In this document: piece after piece, positions 1 through 7,255 of the stretch | How the letters are laid out: each line of letters opens with the position of its first letter | Position numbering within the stretch: position 1 is the first letter of the stretch | NCBI GenBank assembly: GCA_965653565.1 | Contig: CBFHAI010000072.1 | Span: 1-20,335, forward strand | Source of the DNA: JALCLA01 sp965653565 | Lineage (GTDB): Bacteria; Pseudomonadota; Gammaproteobacteria; Xanthomonadales; Xanthomonadaceae | Reading direction: 5' to 3' | DNA: 20,335 nt | Translations under genes and position numbers: made by a program | Notes under the pieces: generated by a model | Databases searched by the model: none | What the model saw: the letters and a program-made list of their open reading frames with translations, nothing else | Told to the model about the DNA's origin: nothing

Positions 1-88
1 AGAAGAAGAAGAAGTGGTGCATCAAGAAGAAGGCGGCTCTGGTCTGGAGACCACCGTCGCATCGCGGTAACCTACTGTCTGGTTCCTC

Positions 89-115
89 GAAAGAAAAAAT
101 CCCAATTTTTCTTTC
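89..115 (+). terminator. Weak AT-rich hairpin, possible terminator
   Basis: GAAAGAAAAA (89-98) pairs perfectly with TTTTTCTTTC (106-115) around a 7-nt loop, and the next bases are T-rich. The stem has almost no GC, so it would be a poor intrinsic terminator. It may simply be part of the low-complexity tract. Confidence 0.2.
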
Positions 116-146
116 ATCCTCTTTTTGTTTGCGCCCTGTTCTCTAT

Positions 147-185
147 CTTTGCGTCCTTTCTCTTTCCTTTGCGTCCTTTGCGTCC
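147..185 (+). repeat. Three copies of CTTTGCGTCC
   Basis: CTTTGCGTCC occurs at 147-156, 167-176 and 176-185; the last two share one C. The copies sit in a pyrimidine-only background downstream of the LprI-like gene. Function unknown. Confidence 0.6.
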
Positions 186-297
186 CGCTTTCTACCCCGG
201 GTTGCAGGTCGCCTTTAACCTAAGCGACTAGAACGCTCCCCGTCATTCCCACGAAGCCCAGCGACTCTCGTGACGTGCGAAAGCCGCAGTCAGCGCC

Positions 298-1299
298 TCA
301 GTACCCTTCAACCAACTCTCGCAGTTGTTTGTCGCGTTCGCGGGTGAAGTAGGTCAGCCAGGCTTCCGCAGCGACGTCCGGATAACGCTGCGCACCGAAC
401 ACGACCCACGCATCGCGGTATTTGATCCAGGCGCGTTCCGCATCGCGAATCCCGTCCGGGCTGATCGAGCCGAGCGGCCCGAAGATATCGTCGGCATTGT
501 CCGGCGCCGCGGCCTTGCGCGCAACGGCGTAGCTGGTGTTGAGTTGCGCGTCGGCGGCCTGCAGATCGTCGGTGGTCCCGTCCGGCAACTCACCGCGCTC
601 GAAGGCCGCGACGTTGTCGAACAACTGCTCGGCCAGCGCCTCGCGTTCGCCGACGATGAAGGCACCGCGCGCGGTGCCGCTGGTATCCACTTCTCCTTCG
701 ACGCGGGCCTCGAAGAACGCCTGCGCGGCGGTCTGCAGCCTGGCCCAGGCGGCGCGGTCGGCGGCGCTCCAGGTCGCGAGCAGTGCTTGCCACTTTTCGT
801 CGCGCGCGGCGGCCGATTTGCGCGCGTCGCGATCGGCGCAGAAGCCGGTCATATAGCCGCTGGTGATGTCGTCGCAGAAATCGAAGCGGCCGTCCTCGTC
901 GCCCGAATCCTGCATCGCTTGCAAGTGCTCGAGCCGGCCTTCGACCTCGGCCGGTGCGCCGCCGGCTTCGCAGGCGAAACGCCGCGCGAGATCGAAATCG
1001 CGTTCGACACCCTGTCCGTTCGCGTACAGCGTCAACAGCGTCGCCGAGCCGCCGAACACGGTTTCGTCGCCAGCCTGGCGTTCGAGATAGGCGCACTGCC
1101 GCGCCTGCGCGAACTCGCCGGCATCCAGCAGCGCAACCGAATCGCAGCCGGCCAGCCGCTTGCCGGCGGCCGCATCCGGCACGGCGTCGGCGGGTAACGG
1201 GTGTTCGACGAAACGGTTGCAACCGGGGGCCGCTTCTTCGTCCTGGGCCGACGAAGCAAACGGAATGAGCAGCGCGAGGAAAAGCGAACGTGCGGTCAT
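298..1299 (-). CDS. Secreted protein with Sel1-like and LprI-like (DUF1311) regions
   Basis: This is a predicted exported protein of 333 residues. I chose the ATG at 1299 because it begins a typical signal peptide (MTARSLFLALLIPFASSA, cleavage near residue 18). Upstream in-frame codons only add an Arg/Pro-rich stretch with no family likeness. Residues 81-110 resemble one Sel1-type helical repeat (LYANGQGVERDF). Residues about 249-327 match the pattern of the lysozyme-inhibitor LprI N-terminal domain (DUF1311): a leading AQLN, then AERAWIKYRDAW and a closing TRERDKQLREL. Seven Cys in the N-terminal 160 residues of the mature chain suggest periplasmic disulfides. LprI-type domains are linked to lysozyme inhibition in some bacteria, but many DUF1311 proteins have no known role, so only location and fold class are proposed. 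It is divergent from the cytochrome c' gene (89 bp between starts). No clear ribosome binding site is visible. Confidence 0.75.
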   Translation of the reverse strand: MTARSLFLALLIPFASSAQDEEAAPGCNRFVEHPLPADAVPDAAAGKRLAGCDSVALLDAGEFAQARQCAYLERQAGDETVFGGSATLLTLYANGQGVERDFDLARRFACEAGGAPAEVEGRLEHLQAMQDSGDEDGRFDFCDDITSGYMTGFCADRDARKSAAARDEKWQALLATWSAADRAAWARLQTAAQAFFEARVEGEVDTSGTARGAFIVGEREALAEQLFDNVAAFERGELPDGTTDDLQAADAQLNTSYAVARKAAAPDNADDIFGPLGSISPDGIRDAERAWIKYRDAWVVFGAQRYPDVAAEAWLTYFTRERDKQLRELVEGY

Positions 1300-1388
1300 T
1301 CGCAATACTACCGCAGTGATCCGAAGCGCTGGCCTGCGGCCCTGCGAACCGGCGAGAATGGGCCATCGGATTTTTCTGGAGCGGCGCA

Positions 1389-1787
1389 ATGCGGGCAGTG
1401 GCGATGTTGGTGTTGGGGATGGCGATCGGCGCACTCGGCACGGTGACGGCGATCGGCGCGATGAAACAGGAAACGCCCGTCACCAAGGCCTCGATGGCGC
1501 TGATGGGACATCATTTCGGCGCGCTGCGCGAGATGGCCAAGAGCGAGCGCTGCGACGCCACCCAGATCGCCCGCCACGTGCGCGGGCTGCAGGCGCTGTC
1601 GAGCGAATTCGCGGCCTTCGTGCCGACCGGTGGCGACGATACGGCATTCGAAAGCCATGCCGCGGGCTTCGGGACCGCGATCGAAGGCGTGGCCGCGGCG
1701 CCGCCGCTCGATTGCAAGACCCTGGCGACGGCGAATCAAACGATCGGCGGCGCCTGCAAGACCTGCCACGAAGAATTCCGCCACTGA
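1389..1787 (+). CDS. Cytochrome c'-like monoheme protein
   Basis: A 132-residue c-type cytochrome. Its N-terminus has a hydrophobic export segment (residues 4-24), and a single heme-binding CKTCH (123-127) lies only five residues from the C-terminus. A C-terminal CXXCH on a small all-helical protein is the hallmark of class II cytochromes (c' family), which act in the periplasm in electron transfer or in binding NO and similar gases. The chain is short for the family. The axial ligand state cannot be judged from sequence alone. A GGAG lies about 8 nt before the ATG. No redox partner gene is adjacent; the bc1 genes are 15 kb away. A lipoprotein gene follows 91 bp downstream in the same direction. 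Confidence 0.8.
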   Translation: MRAVAMLVLGMAIGALGTVTAIGAMKQETPVTKASMALMGHHFGALREMAKSERCDATQIARHVRGLQALSSEFAAFVPTGGDDTAFESHAAGFGTAIEGVAAAPPLDCKTLATANQTIGGACKTCHEEFRH

Positions 1788-1878
1788 GGCGCCGTCGATA
1801 CCCACCGCATCGATTCGGCTTCGCCGACATTCATGCGGCGGGCGCTAACGTCGCGACATCATCGAAGGGGATCGAAAC

Positions 1879-2304
1879 ATGCCATCTCGAACCATGCACG
1901 CACGCGGGTTGATTGTCGCCCTGGCAACGAGTCTGCTGACAGCCTGCGCCAGTTCCGGCGGCACCGCCGTGAGCACGCCCGAGTCCGGCGTCTACGACTC
2001 GGCGCAGGACCTGCCGCTGCCGAGCGGCGAGCAACGCGACCCGCGTTGCGAAAGCTGCGGCGTGGTCGAGCGCATCGAGCGCTCCGGCGGCGCCGACACC
2101 TTGCAGGGCGGCATCGTCGGCGGTGTATTGAGCGGCGAAGACAAGCCCGCGCCGGCCAAGCCCGCCGCACCGCCGTCGTTCCGCATCAGCGTGCGGCTCG
2201 ACGATGGCAGCCTGGTGGTGGTGACGCAGCGCGATCTGAGCGGCGTGCGGGCCGGTTCGTATGTCGAAGTGCGCGACGGACGCGCTGATCTGCGCAATCG
2301 ATAA
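1879..2304 (+). CDS. Outer-membrane lipoprotein, SlyB/glycine-zipper-like
   Basis: A 141-residue lipoprotein. The signal peptide ends in the lipobox LTAC, so Cys23 would be lipidated. The mature part begins with a Ser/Gly-rich tether, then a C-x-x-C pair (Cys57, Cys60) in a CESCGVVERIE segment, a short Gly-rich stretch (LQGGIVGGVLSG, 76-86) and a C-terminal beta-rich part (FRISVRLDDGS to the end). This order (GVVE strand, glycine zipper, then a DDGS-type strand) is that of SlyB-like glycine-zipper 2TM lipoproteins. Here the zipper is much shorter than usual and is replaced in part by a Lys/Pro/Ala linker. A GGGG run about 8 nt upstream supports the start; Met6 is an alternative. The role is presumably envelope integrity, by family inference only. 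Confidence 0.75.
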   Translation: MPSRTMHARGLIVALATSLLTACASSGGTAVSTPESGVYDSAQDLPLPSGEQRDPRCESCGVVERIERSGGADTLQGGIVGGVLSGEDKPAPAKPAAPPSFRISVRLDDGSLVVVTQRDLSGVRAGSYVEVRDGRADLRNR

Positions 2305-2316
2305 CCTGCGCGATAG

Positions 2317-2349
2317 GCGGGCGGTGAGGCCCGCTCGAAACCTCACCGC
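2317..2349. terminator. Overlapping inverted repeats between convergent genes
   Basis: GCGGTGAGG (2321-2329) pairs perfectly with CCTCACCGC (2341-2349). An alternative stem GCGGGC (2317-2322) with GCCCGC (2329-2334) is also possible. They lie between the lipoprotein stop and the pirin stop and overlap the last pirin codons. There is no T-tract, so Rho-independent termination is uncertain. Confidence 0.35.
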
Positions 2350-3212
2350 TCCGGCAGCGGAATGAATTCGGTTTCGCCCGCGATGCGGCCGAAGCGCTGC
2401 TCGCTCCAATCGCGTTTCGCCTGTTCGATGCGCTCGCGCGAACTCGATACGAAGTTCCACCACATATGGCGCGGCCCATCGAGCGGCGCGCCGCCGAACA
2501 GCACCAGACGCGAGGCATCGGCGGCCTCGATCGACACGATCTCGCCCGCGGTCAGCACGGCCAACTCGCCCGGCACCAAAGCCTCGCCAGCGACCGAGAC
2601 CGCGCCCGACAACACCAGCACCGCGCGCTCGGCATGCTCCGCATCGAGCGTGACGCGCGAGCCCGCAGGCATCTGCGCATCGACGTAGAACATCGGACTG
2701 AAAACCTTCACCGCCGCCGCGCGACCGAATGCCGTGCCGACCATCAGGCGCAGCTCGACGCCGTCCTGCGTCCAGGTCGGCAGCGACGCCGACGGATGAT
2801 GATGGAACTCGGCCTGGGTTTCCTCGGCCGATTGCGGCAAGCCGACCCAGAATTGCAGGCCGTGCAGCGCATGCCCGGCGGCGCGTTCGACCGGCGGCGT
2901 GCGTTCGGAATGCGCGATGCCGCGGCCGGCCGTCATCCAGTTCACGTCGCCCGGGCGGATCACCTGCTCGGAGCCGAGCGTGTCGCGATGCCCGATCGCG
3001 CCTTCGAAAAGATACGTCACCGTCGCCAGCCCGATATGCGGATGCGGCCGCACATCGATGCCCTCGCCCGCCGGGAATAGCGCGGGCCCGATGTGATCGA
3101 GGAACACGAACGGCCCGACGCTGCGGCACGCCATCGACGGCAAAACCCGACGCACTTGGAAGCCGCCCAGATCGTGCACCTTGCCGCTCACCCGCGTTGC
3201 GATCGCGCTCAT
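2343..3212 (-). CDS. Pirin family protein
   Basis: This encodes a 289-residue protein of the bicupin pirin family, a cytoplasmic metal-binding group. Family members act as redox-sensing co-regulators or as quercetin 2,3-dioxygenases. The metal ligands known from human pirin are present at the same positions: His57 and His59 in RPHPHIG, and His101 and Glu103 in GIAHSER. The N-terminal cupin covers about residues 10-130, and the pirin C-terminal domain covers about 170-280, with PRHMWWNFVSS near residue 265. The ATG at 3212 is preceded by a strong AAGGAG at good spacing. A longer in-frame reading upstream would run through the terminator and the cold-shock gene and is rejected. It lies 116 bp behind the cold-shock gene and is separated from it by a terminator, so it probably has its own promoter. 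The substrate cannot be told from sequence. Confidence 0.92.
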   Translation of the reverse strand: MSAIATRVSGKVHDLGGFQVRRVLPSMACRSVGPFVFLDHIGPALFPAGEGIDVRPHPHIGLATVTYLFEGAIGHRDTLGSEQVIRPGDVNWMTAGRGIAHSERTPPVERAAGHALHGLQFWVGLPQSAEETQAEFHHHPSASLPTWTQDGVELRLMVGTAFGRAAAVKVFSPMFYVDAQMPAGSRVTLDAEHAERAVLVLSGAVSVAGEALVPGELAVLTAGEIVSIEAADASRLVLFGGAPLDGPRHMWWNFVSSSRERIEQAKRDWSEQRFGRIAGETEFIPLPER

Positions 3213-3264
3213 CGTGATTCTCCTTCGTGTTGCCTGCGGCTCGTGCTGTGCAGCGCGCGCCGCG

Positions 3265-3299
3265 TAAAAAGAAAGGCACCGGACGCGGTCCGGTGCCTT
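3265..3299 (-). terminator. Intrinsic terminator of the cold-shock gene
   Basis: A perfect 12-bp stem AAGGCACCGGAC (3273-3284) and GTCCGGTGCCTT (3288-3299) with a GCG loop lies 30 bp past the cold-shock stop codon. Read on the minus strand it is followed by TTTCTTTTT. This is a textbook Rho-independent terminator and isolates the pirin gene from upstream transcription. Confidence 0.9.
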
Positions 3300-3328
3300 G
3301 CACCGTCGATCCCGGCGGATCGCTCCGA

Positions 3329-3538
3329 TCACATCGCCGTTACATCCTCGGCCTGCAACCCTTTCTGTCCCTGCACGACCTTGAAGCTCACCTTCTGGCC
3401 CTCGGCCAGACTGCGATGCCCCGAGCCATTGATGGCGCGGAAATGCACGAATACATCCGGCCCGTTGTCGCGACTGATGAAGCCGAAACCTTTGCTGTCG
3501 TTGAACCACTTTACGGTGCCGATCTGTCGATCCGACAT
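3329..3538 (-). CDS. Cold-shock protein, CspA family
   Basis: A 69-residue single OB-fold RNA/ssDNA chaperone of the CspA family. Both nucleic-acid-binding motifs are intact: RNP1 KGFGFI (residues 16-21) and RNP2 VFVHF (29-33), with the conserved GTVKWFN opening. The start at ATG 3538 is set by a GGGGAG 8 nt upstream; a GTG three codons earlier would sit on top of that site. Length is normal for the family. About 210 bp without a gene lie upstream, enough for a promoter and the long 5' leader typical of cold-shock genes, but no clear -10/-35 pair or cold box can be read. Whether it is cold-induced or constitutive is open. Confidence 0.96.
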   Translation of the reverse strand: MSDRQIGTVKWFNDSKGFGFISRDNGPDVFVHFRAINGSGHRSLAEGQKVSFKVVQGQKGLQAEDVTAM

Positions 3539-3748
3539 GTCTATCACTCCCCAACAGTTTGACCCCCGGCGGCGAACACCGGACTCACTGGCAGCAAGGG
3601 ATGAAACGTTGATGCATTTGACGCGGCTGATCGAAGAAAAGACGCAGTCAAGCCACGATTCACGGTGACCTAAGCTAGCTCAGCGTTTCGAGTTTAGCCG
3701 ACGAAAAAGCGGCCTGACTAGGGGTGCTCGGCGTCGCCGCGAAGGGTG

Positions 3749-4621
3749 TCAGCGCGTCGCTGTTTTGTCCGTCCGCCATGACTCGAAAGCGGCGACCACC
3801 GCTGCCGGTTCGCGCAGCCAGCCGAAGTGATCGGGACGTCGGCGGGTGAAGTCGGCGGCGCCCAGATCGCGGATCTGCCAGTCGGCATTCGACGCGATCG
3901 ACTGCAACCGGCCGAGCGCACCCGGCGGCGCCAGAGCATCGTCGCTCATACGCACCGCGAGTACGCGGCCGCGATAGTTTTCCAAAGCACTCTGCAACGC
4001 GCCGTCGAAACCCGCGATGCGGTAGTCGCCTCGCACGCAGGTGCCCGACCACTCGCGCATCAAACGCGCGGCTTCGTGGCCGGCGAAGCCCAGTCGCTGG
4101 CCGGGAAAATAGCCGGCGAGCGCGGTGATCGCAGGAATCGATTTGGCGAAGGCCAGCACGCCGAATTTTTTCGCGCCCGGAAACATGCGCCAGTAAGGCT
4201 GGCCGCTCGCGACCAGGAACACGCCTTGCACCGGCATGCGGCCGAGCGCCGCTTCGATCAACGCGAACTGCCCGCCGAGGCTGTGGCCGCCGAGCCACCA
4301 AGGCAGGTCCGGCAGCGCGGCGCGCGCCGCCTGCATGCCGGCGACCAGATCGAGATCGAGCAGTTCGCGATAGCCCCAGTCCGAACGCCGCGATGCGCGC
4401 CTGTCGCTGCCACCGAGCCCGCGCCATTCGTGGACCGCCACAGCGATGCCTTGCGCGGCCATCGCATCGGCCAGCGTTTCGTTCGGCCCGATACCGACAC
4501 CGAGCGCGGGCAACCAATACATCGCCGCCGTCGGCTGCACCGGCAGATACAGTTGCACGTTCGCGCGCGCGCCATCCGCCGCGATGACGGGAAACACGCG
4601 GCGTTCGATCGGATCGGACAT
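3749..4621 (-). CDS. Alpha/beta hydrolase (serine hydrolase)
   Basis: A 290-residue cytoplasmic alpha/beta hydrolase. The nucleophile elbow GHSLGG places the catalytic Ser at residue 114. Asp227 or Asp228 (MSDDALAP) and His265 (RPDHFGW) are the likely acid and base. The early segment WLPALGVG (37-44) fits the oxyanion-hole strand region, and HEWRGLGGSDR is typical of lysophospholipase/esterase-like (Hydrolase_4/S33) members. No signal peptide is visible. The start ATG 4621 was chosen because the preceding in-frame codons are Arg-rich with no family likeness; no strong ribosome binding site is present. It is divergent from the metallo-beta-lactamase gene with 131 bp between starts. The substrate is unknown; esterase or lipase activity is only a family-level guess. 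Confidence 0.85.
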   Translation of the reverse strand: MSDPIERRVFPVIAADGARANVQLYLPVQPTAAMYWLPALGVGIGPNETLADAMAAQGIAVAVHEWRGLGGSDRRASRRSDWGYRELLDLDLVAGMQAARAALPDLPWWLGGHSLGGQFALIEAALGRMPVQGVFLVASGQPYWRMFPGAKKFGVLAFAKSIPAITALAGYFPGQRLGFAGHEAARLMREWSGTCVRGDYRIAGFDGALQSALENYRGRVLAVRMSDDALAPPGALGRLQSIASNADWQIRDLGAADFTRRRPDHFGWLREPAAVVAAFESWRTDKTATR

Positions 4622-4752
4622 GCAGGAGGCTCGGCGAAATCGACAGCGCGCGACGATAACAGACGCGCGCCCGCGAATTGCCATCTAGCGGCCCGCGATG
4701 CGCCCGGCGCGGCGCACTAGACTTCGCGGCCCTTCCACGCCACGGACCATCC

Positions 4753-5631
4753 ATGCGCCGCAATCTGCTTTCCCTGCTGTGTCTCGCGCTGCTCGGCGCA
4801 CCGATGTCGATGCCGCACGCCGCCGCTCCGTCCGACAAACCGCAACCGACGATGCACGAGCGCTGGGCCATGCCACGCGAACCGTTCCGCCTGATCGGCA
4901 ACACCTGGTACGTCGGCACCGAAGGCATCACCGTGCTGCTGATCCGCGGCGATCAGGGCTCGATCCTGCTCGACACCGGTGTCGCCAAATCGGCTTCCAA
5001 TGTGCTCGCCAACCTGAAAACCGTCGGCGTCGAGCCGACCGACATCAAGCTGATCCTGACCAGCCACGCCCACCACGACCACACCGGCGGCATCGCCGAA
5101 ATCAAACGCGCGACCGGCGCGCGCGTGCTGGCGAGCGCGGAAAGCGCCGCGATGCTCGGCATCGGCGGCGCCGACGACCTGCACTTCAAGGACGACATCA
5201 GCTACCCGCCGGTGACCGTCGACGGCATCGTCCGCGACGGCGAAACCGTCACCGTCGGCAATCTCGAACTGACTGCGCACTTCACACCCGCGCATACCCC
5301 GGGCAGCACGTCGTGGACGTGGAATGAGAGCGACGGCGGCCGAACGGTGCGCATGGTCTATGCCGACAGCATTACGGCGCCCGGTTATCAACTGATCGGG
5401 AATCAGAAATATCCACGGATCGTGGAAGATTTCCGGCGCGGCTTCGCGACGATTCGTGCCTTGCCGTGCGATGTGCTGATTACGCCGCATCCGGAGGCGT
5501 CCGGATTGTTCGATCGTATTGCCGCGGTGCCTTCGGAATTAATCGATGACCAGGGGTGCAAGACTTATGCGGATCGGGCGGAGAAGGTGTTTGAGGGGTT
5601 GATTGCGGAGCAGGAGAAGTTGGGGAATTAG
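4753..5631 (+). CDS. bla: Subclass B3-type metallo-beta-lactamase
   Basis: A 292-residue exported metallo-hydrolase. Residues 1-24 form a signal peptide ending near HAAA. The zinc ligands expected for subclass B3 are all visible: His105, His107, Asp109 and His110 in SHAHHDH, His181 in PAHTPGS and His246 in ITPHPE. The opening FRLIGNTWYVGTEGIT and the segment GGIAEIKRATGARVLAS are also characteristic of B3 enzymes (the L1/THIN-B/GOB side of the family) rather than of glyoxalase II. B3 enzymes hydrolyse penicillins, cephalosporins and carbapenems in the periplasm. Whether this one does, and which drugs, cannot be read here, and some B3-like proteins are poor lactamases. There is no adjacent regulator of the ampR type and no mobile element. 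Start ATG 4753 is chosen by the signal peptide. Confidence 0.88.
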   Translation: MRRNLLSLLCLALLGAPMSMPHAAAPSDKPQPTMHERWAMPREPFRLIGNTWYVGTEGITVLLIRGDQGSILLDTGVAKSASNVLANLKTVGVEPTDIKLILTSHAHHDHTGGIAEIKRATGARVLASAESAAMLGIGGADDLHFKDDISYPPVTVDGIVRDGETVTVGNLELTAHFTPAHTPGSTSWTWNESDGGRTVRMVYADSITAPGYQLIGNQKYPRIVEDFRRGFATIRALPCDVLITPHPEASGLFDRIAAVPSELIDDQGCKTYADRAEKVFEGLIAEQEKLGN

Positions 5632-5723
5632 TGCGGGGGGTGTTTGGCAATGTTCTGCGTCGGAACGGTGCACAACAAATTTCGTAATCCCGTGAAATCG
5701 GGAACCCGATGGCTTCAATCTTC

Positions 5724-5748
5724 GTCATTCCTACGAAGGTGGGAATCC
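5724..5748. repeat. REP-like palindrome
   Basis: ATTCCTAC (5727-5734) and GTGGGAAT (5739-5746) form an 8-bp arm pair with one mismatch around GAAG, framed by GTC and CC. Sequences of the form GTCATTCC...GGGAATCC are common dispersed intergenic repeats in proteobacterial genomes. The left half also appears at 242-256. Confidence 0.55.
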
Positions 5749-5940
5749 GGTGACTTTGAAGCGGTCCGCTTCCCTTGCGTTTGAAGTTGCGACTTCGCGA
5801 GTTTCGGCCCCCGCTGAGGGGGACGAAACCGGCGGGATCGAATCAACAAAACCCGAGGGACGGAAGGCTTCAAAGGCATCGCGACGAGCGCACCGCTTCA
5901 AAGCCGCTGGGTTTCCGCCTGGCTGTAGCCTCGCCTGCCC

Positions 5941-5982
5941 TTAGCCTGTCGAAAGGCGGTATTAGCTTGTCGAAAAGCGGCA
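5941..5982 (+). repeat. Two tandem 21-bp repeats
   Basis: TTAGCCTGTCGAAAGGCGG and TTAGCTTGTCGAAAAGCGG, each plus two bases, are adjacent (5941-5961 and 5962-5982) and match at 18 of 21 positions. The core resembles the GCCTGTCGAA element found as an intergenic repeat in many proteobacteria. Confidence 0.65.
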
Positions 5983-6097
5983 ACGAAGATTTGCGCGGGA
6001 ATAACGCAATTAAAACAAGATGAAACTGAAGTCTCGAAAAGCACGTCGATCAAGCCGGACTGCGATGCACACCGAGCGCAACGCAATACCAACGCCC

Positions 6098-7255
6098 TCA
6101 ACCGCCCGAGCGCAACCTCTCAACCGCCACTGCCACCTGCTCTTGCCGCCCCAGCCGTTCCCCAATCACCCGCAACGCCTCGACCAATTTCAATCCATCA
6201 GCGGCACGCAACGTCGCATGCCCGACTTTGCGACCGTCGCGCGCGCTCTTGCCATAGTCGTGCCAATGGCCGCCGGCCTGCGATAGCACCGCGCGCACGT
6301 CAGGCAGTTCGCCGATCCAGTTGAGCATGCACGACGCGCCGCGCGGTGCCGTGCTGCCGAGCGGCATGCCCAATACCGCGCGCAGGTGGTTCTGGAATTG
6401 CGAGGTTTCGGCGCCTTCGATCGTCCAGTGCCCGGAGTTGTGCACGCGCGGCGCCATTTCGTTGGCGAGCAGTTCGCCATCGGGCAGCGCGAACAATTCG
6501 AGCGCGAAGACGCCGACGTAGTCGAGCACGTCGGCCACGCGGCGCGCGTAGTCGATCGCGCGCTCGGCGGTGGCGGTATCGACTTGCGCCGGCGCCAGAC
6601 TCACCGACAGCACGCCCGATTCGTGCCAGTTTTCGGTGATCGGCCAGGTGCGGAATTCGCCGTCGCGGCCGCGCACGGCGATCACGCTCAACTCGCGTTC
6701 GAAGCGCACGAAGCCTTCCAGGATCAAACCGACGGTCGCGGCCTGCGATCCCAGCGCGTCCCAGGCCGCATCGATTTCGGCCGCGGAATTGCCGCGGATG
6801 CGGAATTGGCCCTTGCCGTCGTAGCCGAGGCGTCGCGTTTTCAGGATCGCGGGCGCGCCGATTGCTTCGAGCGCGCGCGCAAGATCGTCGCGACTGGTGA
6901 TGTCGCGAAACGCCGGCGTGGCGATGCCGATCTGGTTGAACAGGGTTTTCTCGACGATGCGATCCTGCGCCACCGCGAGCGCCCGCGGGCTCGGAAACAC
7001 CGGCACGCGTTCGGCCAGCCATTGCGCGCTTTCGGCCGGCACGTTCTCGAAATCGAAGGTGGCGCAGTCGATGCGGCCGGCGAATTCGGCAAGCGCGGTT
7101 TCGTCGCGATAGTCGCCGACCACCATCGGCGCGAACTGGCCGGCGCAGGCGTCGGGCACCGAGTCCATCACTAGGAAGCGCAGACCGAGCGGCGCGCCGG
7201 AAAGCGCCAGCATGCGGGCCAGTTGCCCGCCGCCGAGGATGCCGACGGTGGTCAC
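6098..7255 (-). CDS. purK: N5-carboxyaminoimidazole ribonucleotide synthase
   Basis: PurK uses ATP and bicarbonate to carboxylate aminoimidazole ribonucleotide to N5-CAIR in de novo purine synthesis. The 385-residue chain is of normal length and shows the ATP-grasp fold: the N-terminal GGGQLARM loop (8-15), the ATP-binding GYDGKGQ (144-150), ILEGFVRFERELS (178-190), and the metal and nucleotide-binding NEMAPRVHNSGHWT (265-278). It starts at a GTG at 7255 that overlaps the purE stop by 4 nt (GTGA), so the two are translationally coupled and expressed as one operon, purE first. PurE then moves the carboxylate to give CAIR. No terminator is visible past its stop. Confidence 0.97.
   Translation of the reverse strand: MTTVGILGGGQLARMLALSGAPLGLRFLVMDSVPDACAGQFAPMVVGDYRDETALAEFAGRIDCATFDFENVPAESAQWLAERVPVFPSPRALAVAQDRIVEKTLFNQIGIATPAFRDITSRDDLARALEAIGAPAILKTRRLGYDGKGQFRIRGNSAAEIDAAWDALGSQAATVGLILEGFVRFERELSVIAVRGRDGEFRTWPITENWHESGVLSVSLAPAQVDTATAERAIDYARRVADVLDYVGVFALELFALPDGELLANEMAPRVHNSGHWTIEGAETSQFQNHLRAVLGMPLGSTAPRGASCMLNWIGELPDVRAVLSQAGGHWHDYGKSARDGRKVGHATLRAADGLKLVEALRVIGERLGRQEQVAVAVERLRSGG

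Larger units (their letters stand above)
1..297. other. Non-coding, pyrimidine-rich spacer at left edge
   Basis: I see no convincing gene here. Bases 1-15 are a short AGA/GAA run. Bases 2-70 could be read on the plus strand as a Glu-rich C-terminus ending in TAA at 68-70, but the fragment is too short to assign. Bases 89-98 and 106-115 form an AT-rich 10-bp inverted repeat with a 7-nt loop, followed by a T-rich stretch. This is compatible with a weak terminator for a gene entering from the left. From about 105 to 195 the plus strand is almost all pyrimidine and holds three CTTTGCGTCC copies. At 242-256 lies a GTCATTCCCACGAAG segment that resembles the left half of the palindromic repeat at 5724. 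Confidence 0.5.
5632..6097. other. 466-bp gene-free spacer with repeat fragments
   Basis: The spacer lies between the convergent lactamase and purK genes. Short open frames exist but have atypical composition, no ribosome binding sites and no family likeness. It holds a REP-like palindrome (5724-5748) and a 21-bp tandem duplication (5941-5982). The base composition is less GC-rich than the flanking genes. It looks like a collection of degenerate dispersed repeats; no terminator with a T-tract is seen for either gene. Confidence 0.7.

Noticed and set aside
2..70. Glu-rich C-terminal fragment of a gene entering from the left
   Set aside because: One frame ends in TAA at 68-70, but 22 codons of low complexity cannot be assigned, and the other frames are equally uninformative.
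1831..3554. Long minus-strand readings through pirin and the cold-shock gene
   Set aside because: Extended frames cross a perfect intrinsic terminator and two well-defined genes. The pirin start at 3212 has a strong ribosome binding site.
3539..3748. Cold box and sigma-70 promoter for the cold-shock gene
   Set aside because: A TTGACT-like hexamer is present on the minus strand, but no acceptable -10 follows at the right spacing and no cold-box sequence could be matched with confidence.
5632..6097. Short open frames in the spacer as small genes
   Set aside because: No ribosome binding site, odd composition, repeats inside, and no recognisable protein pattern.
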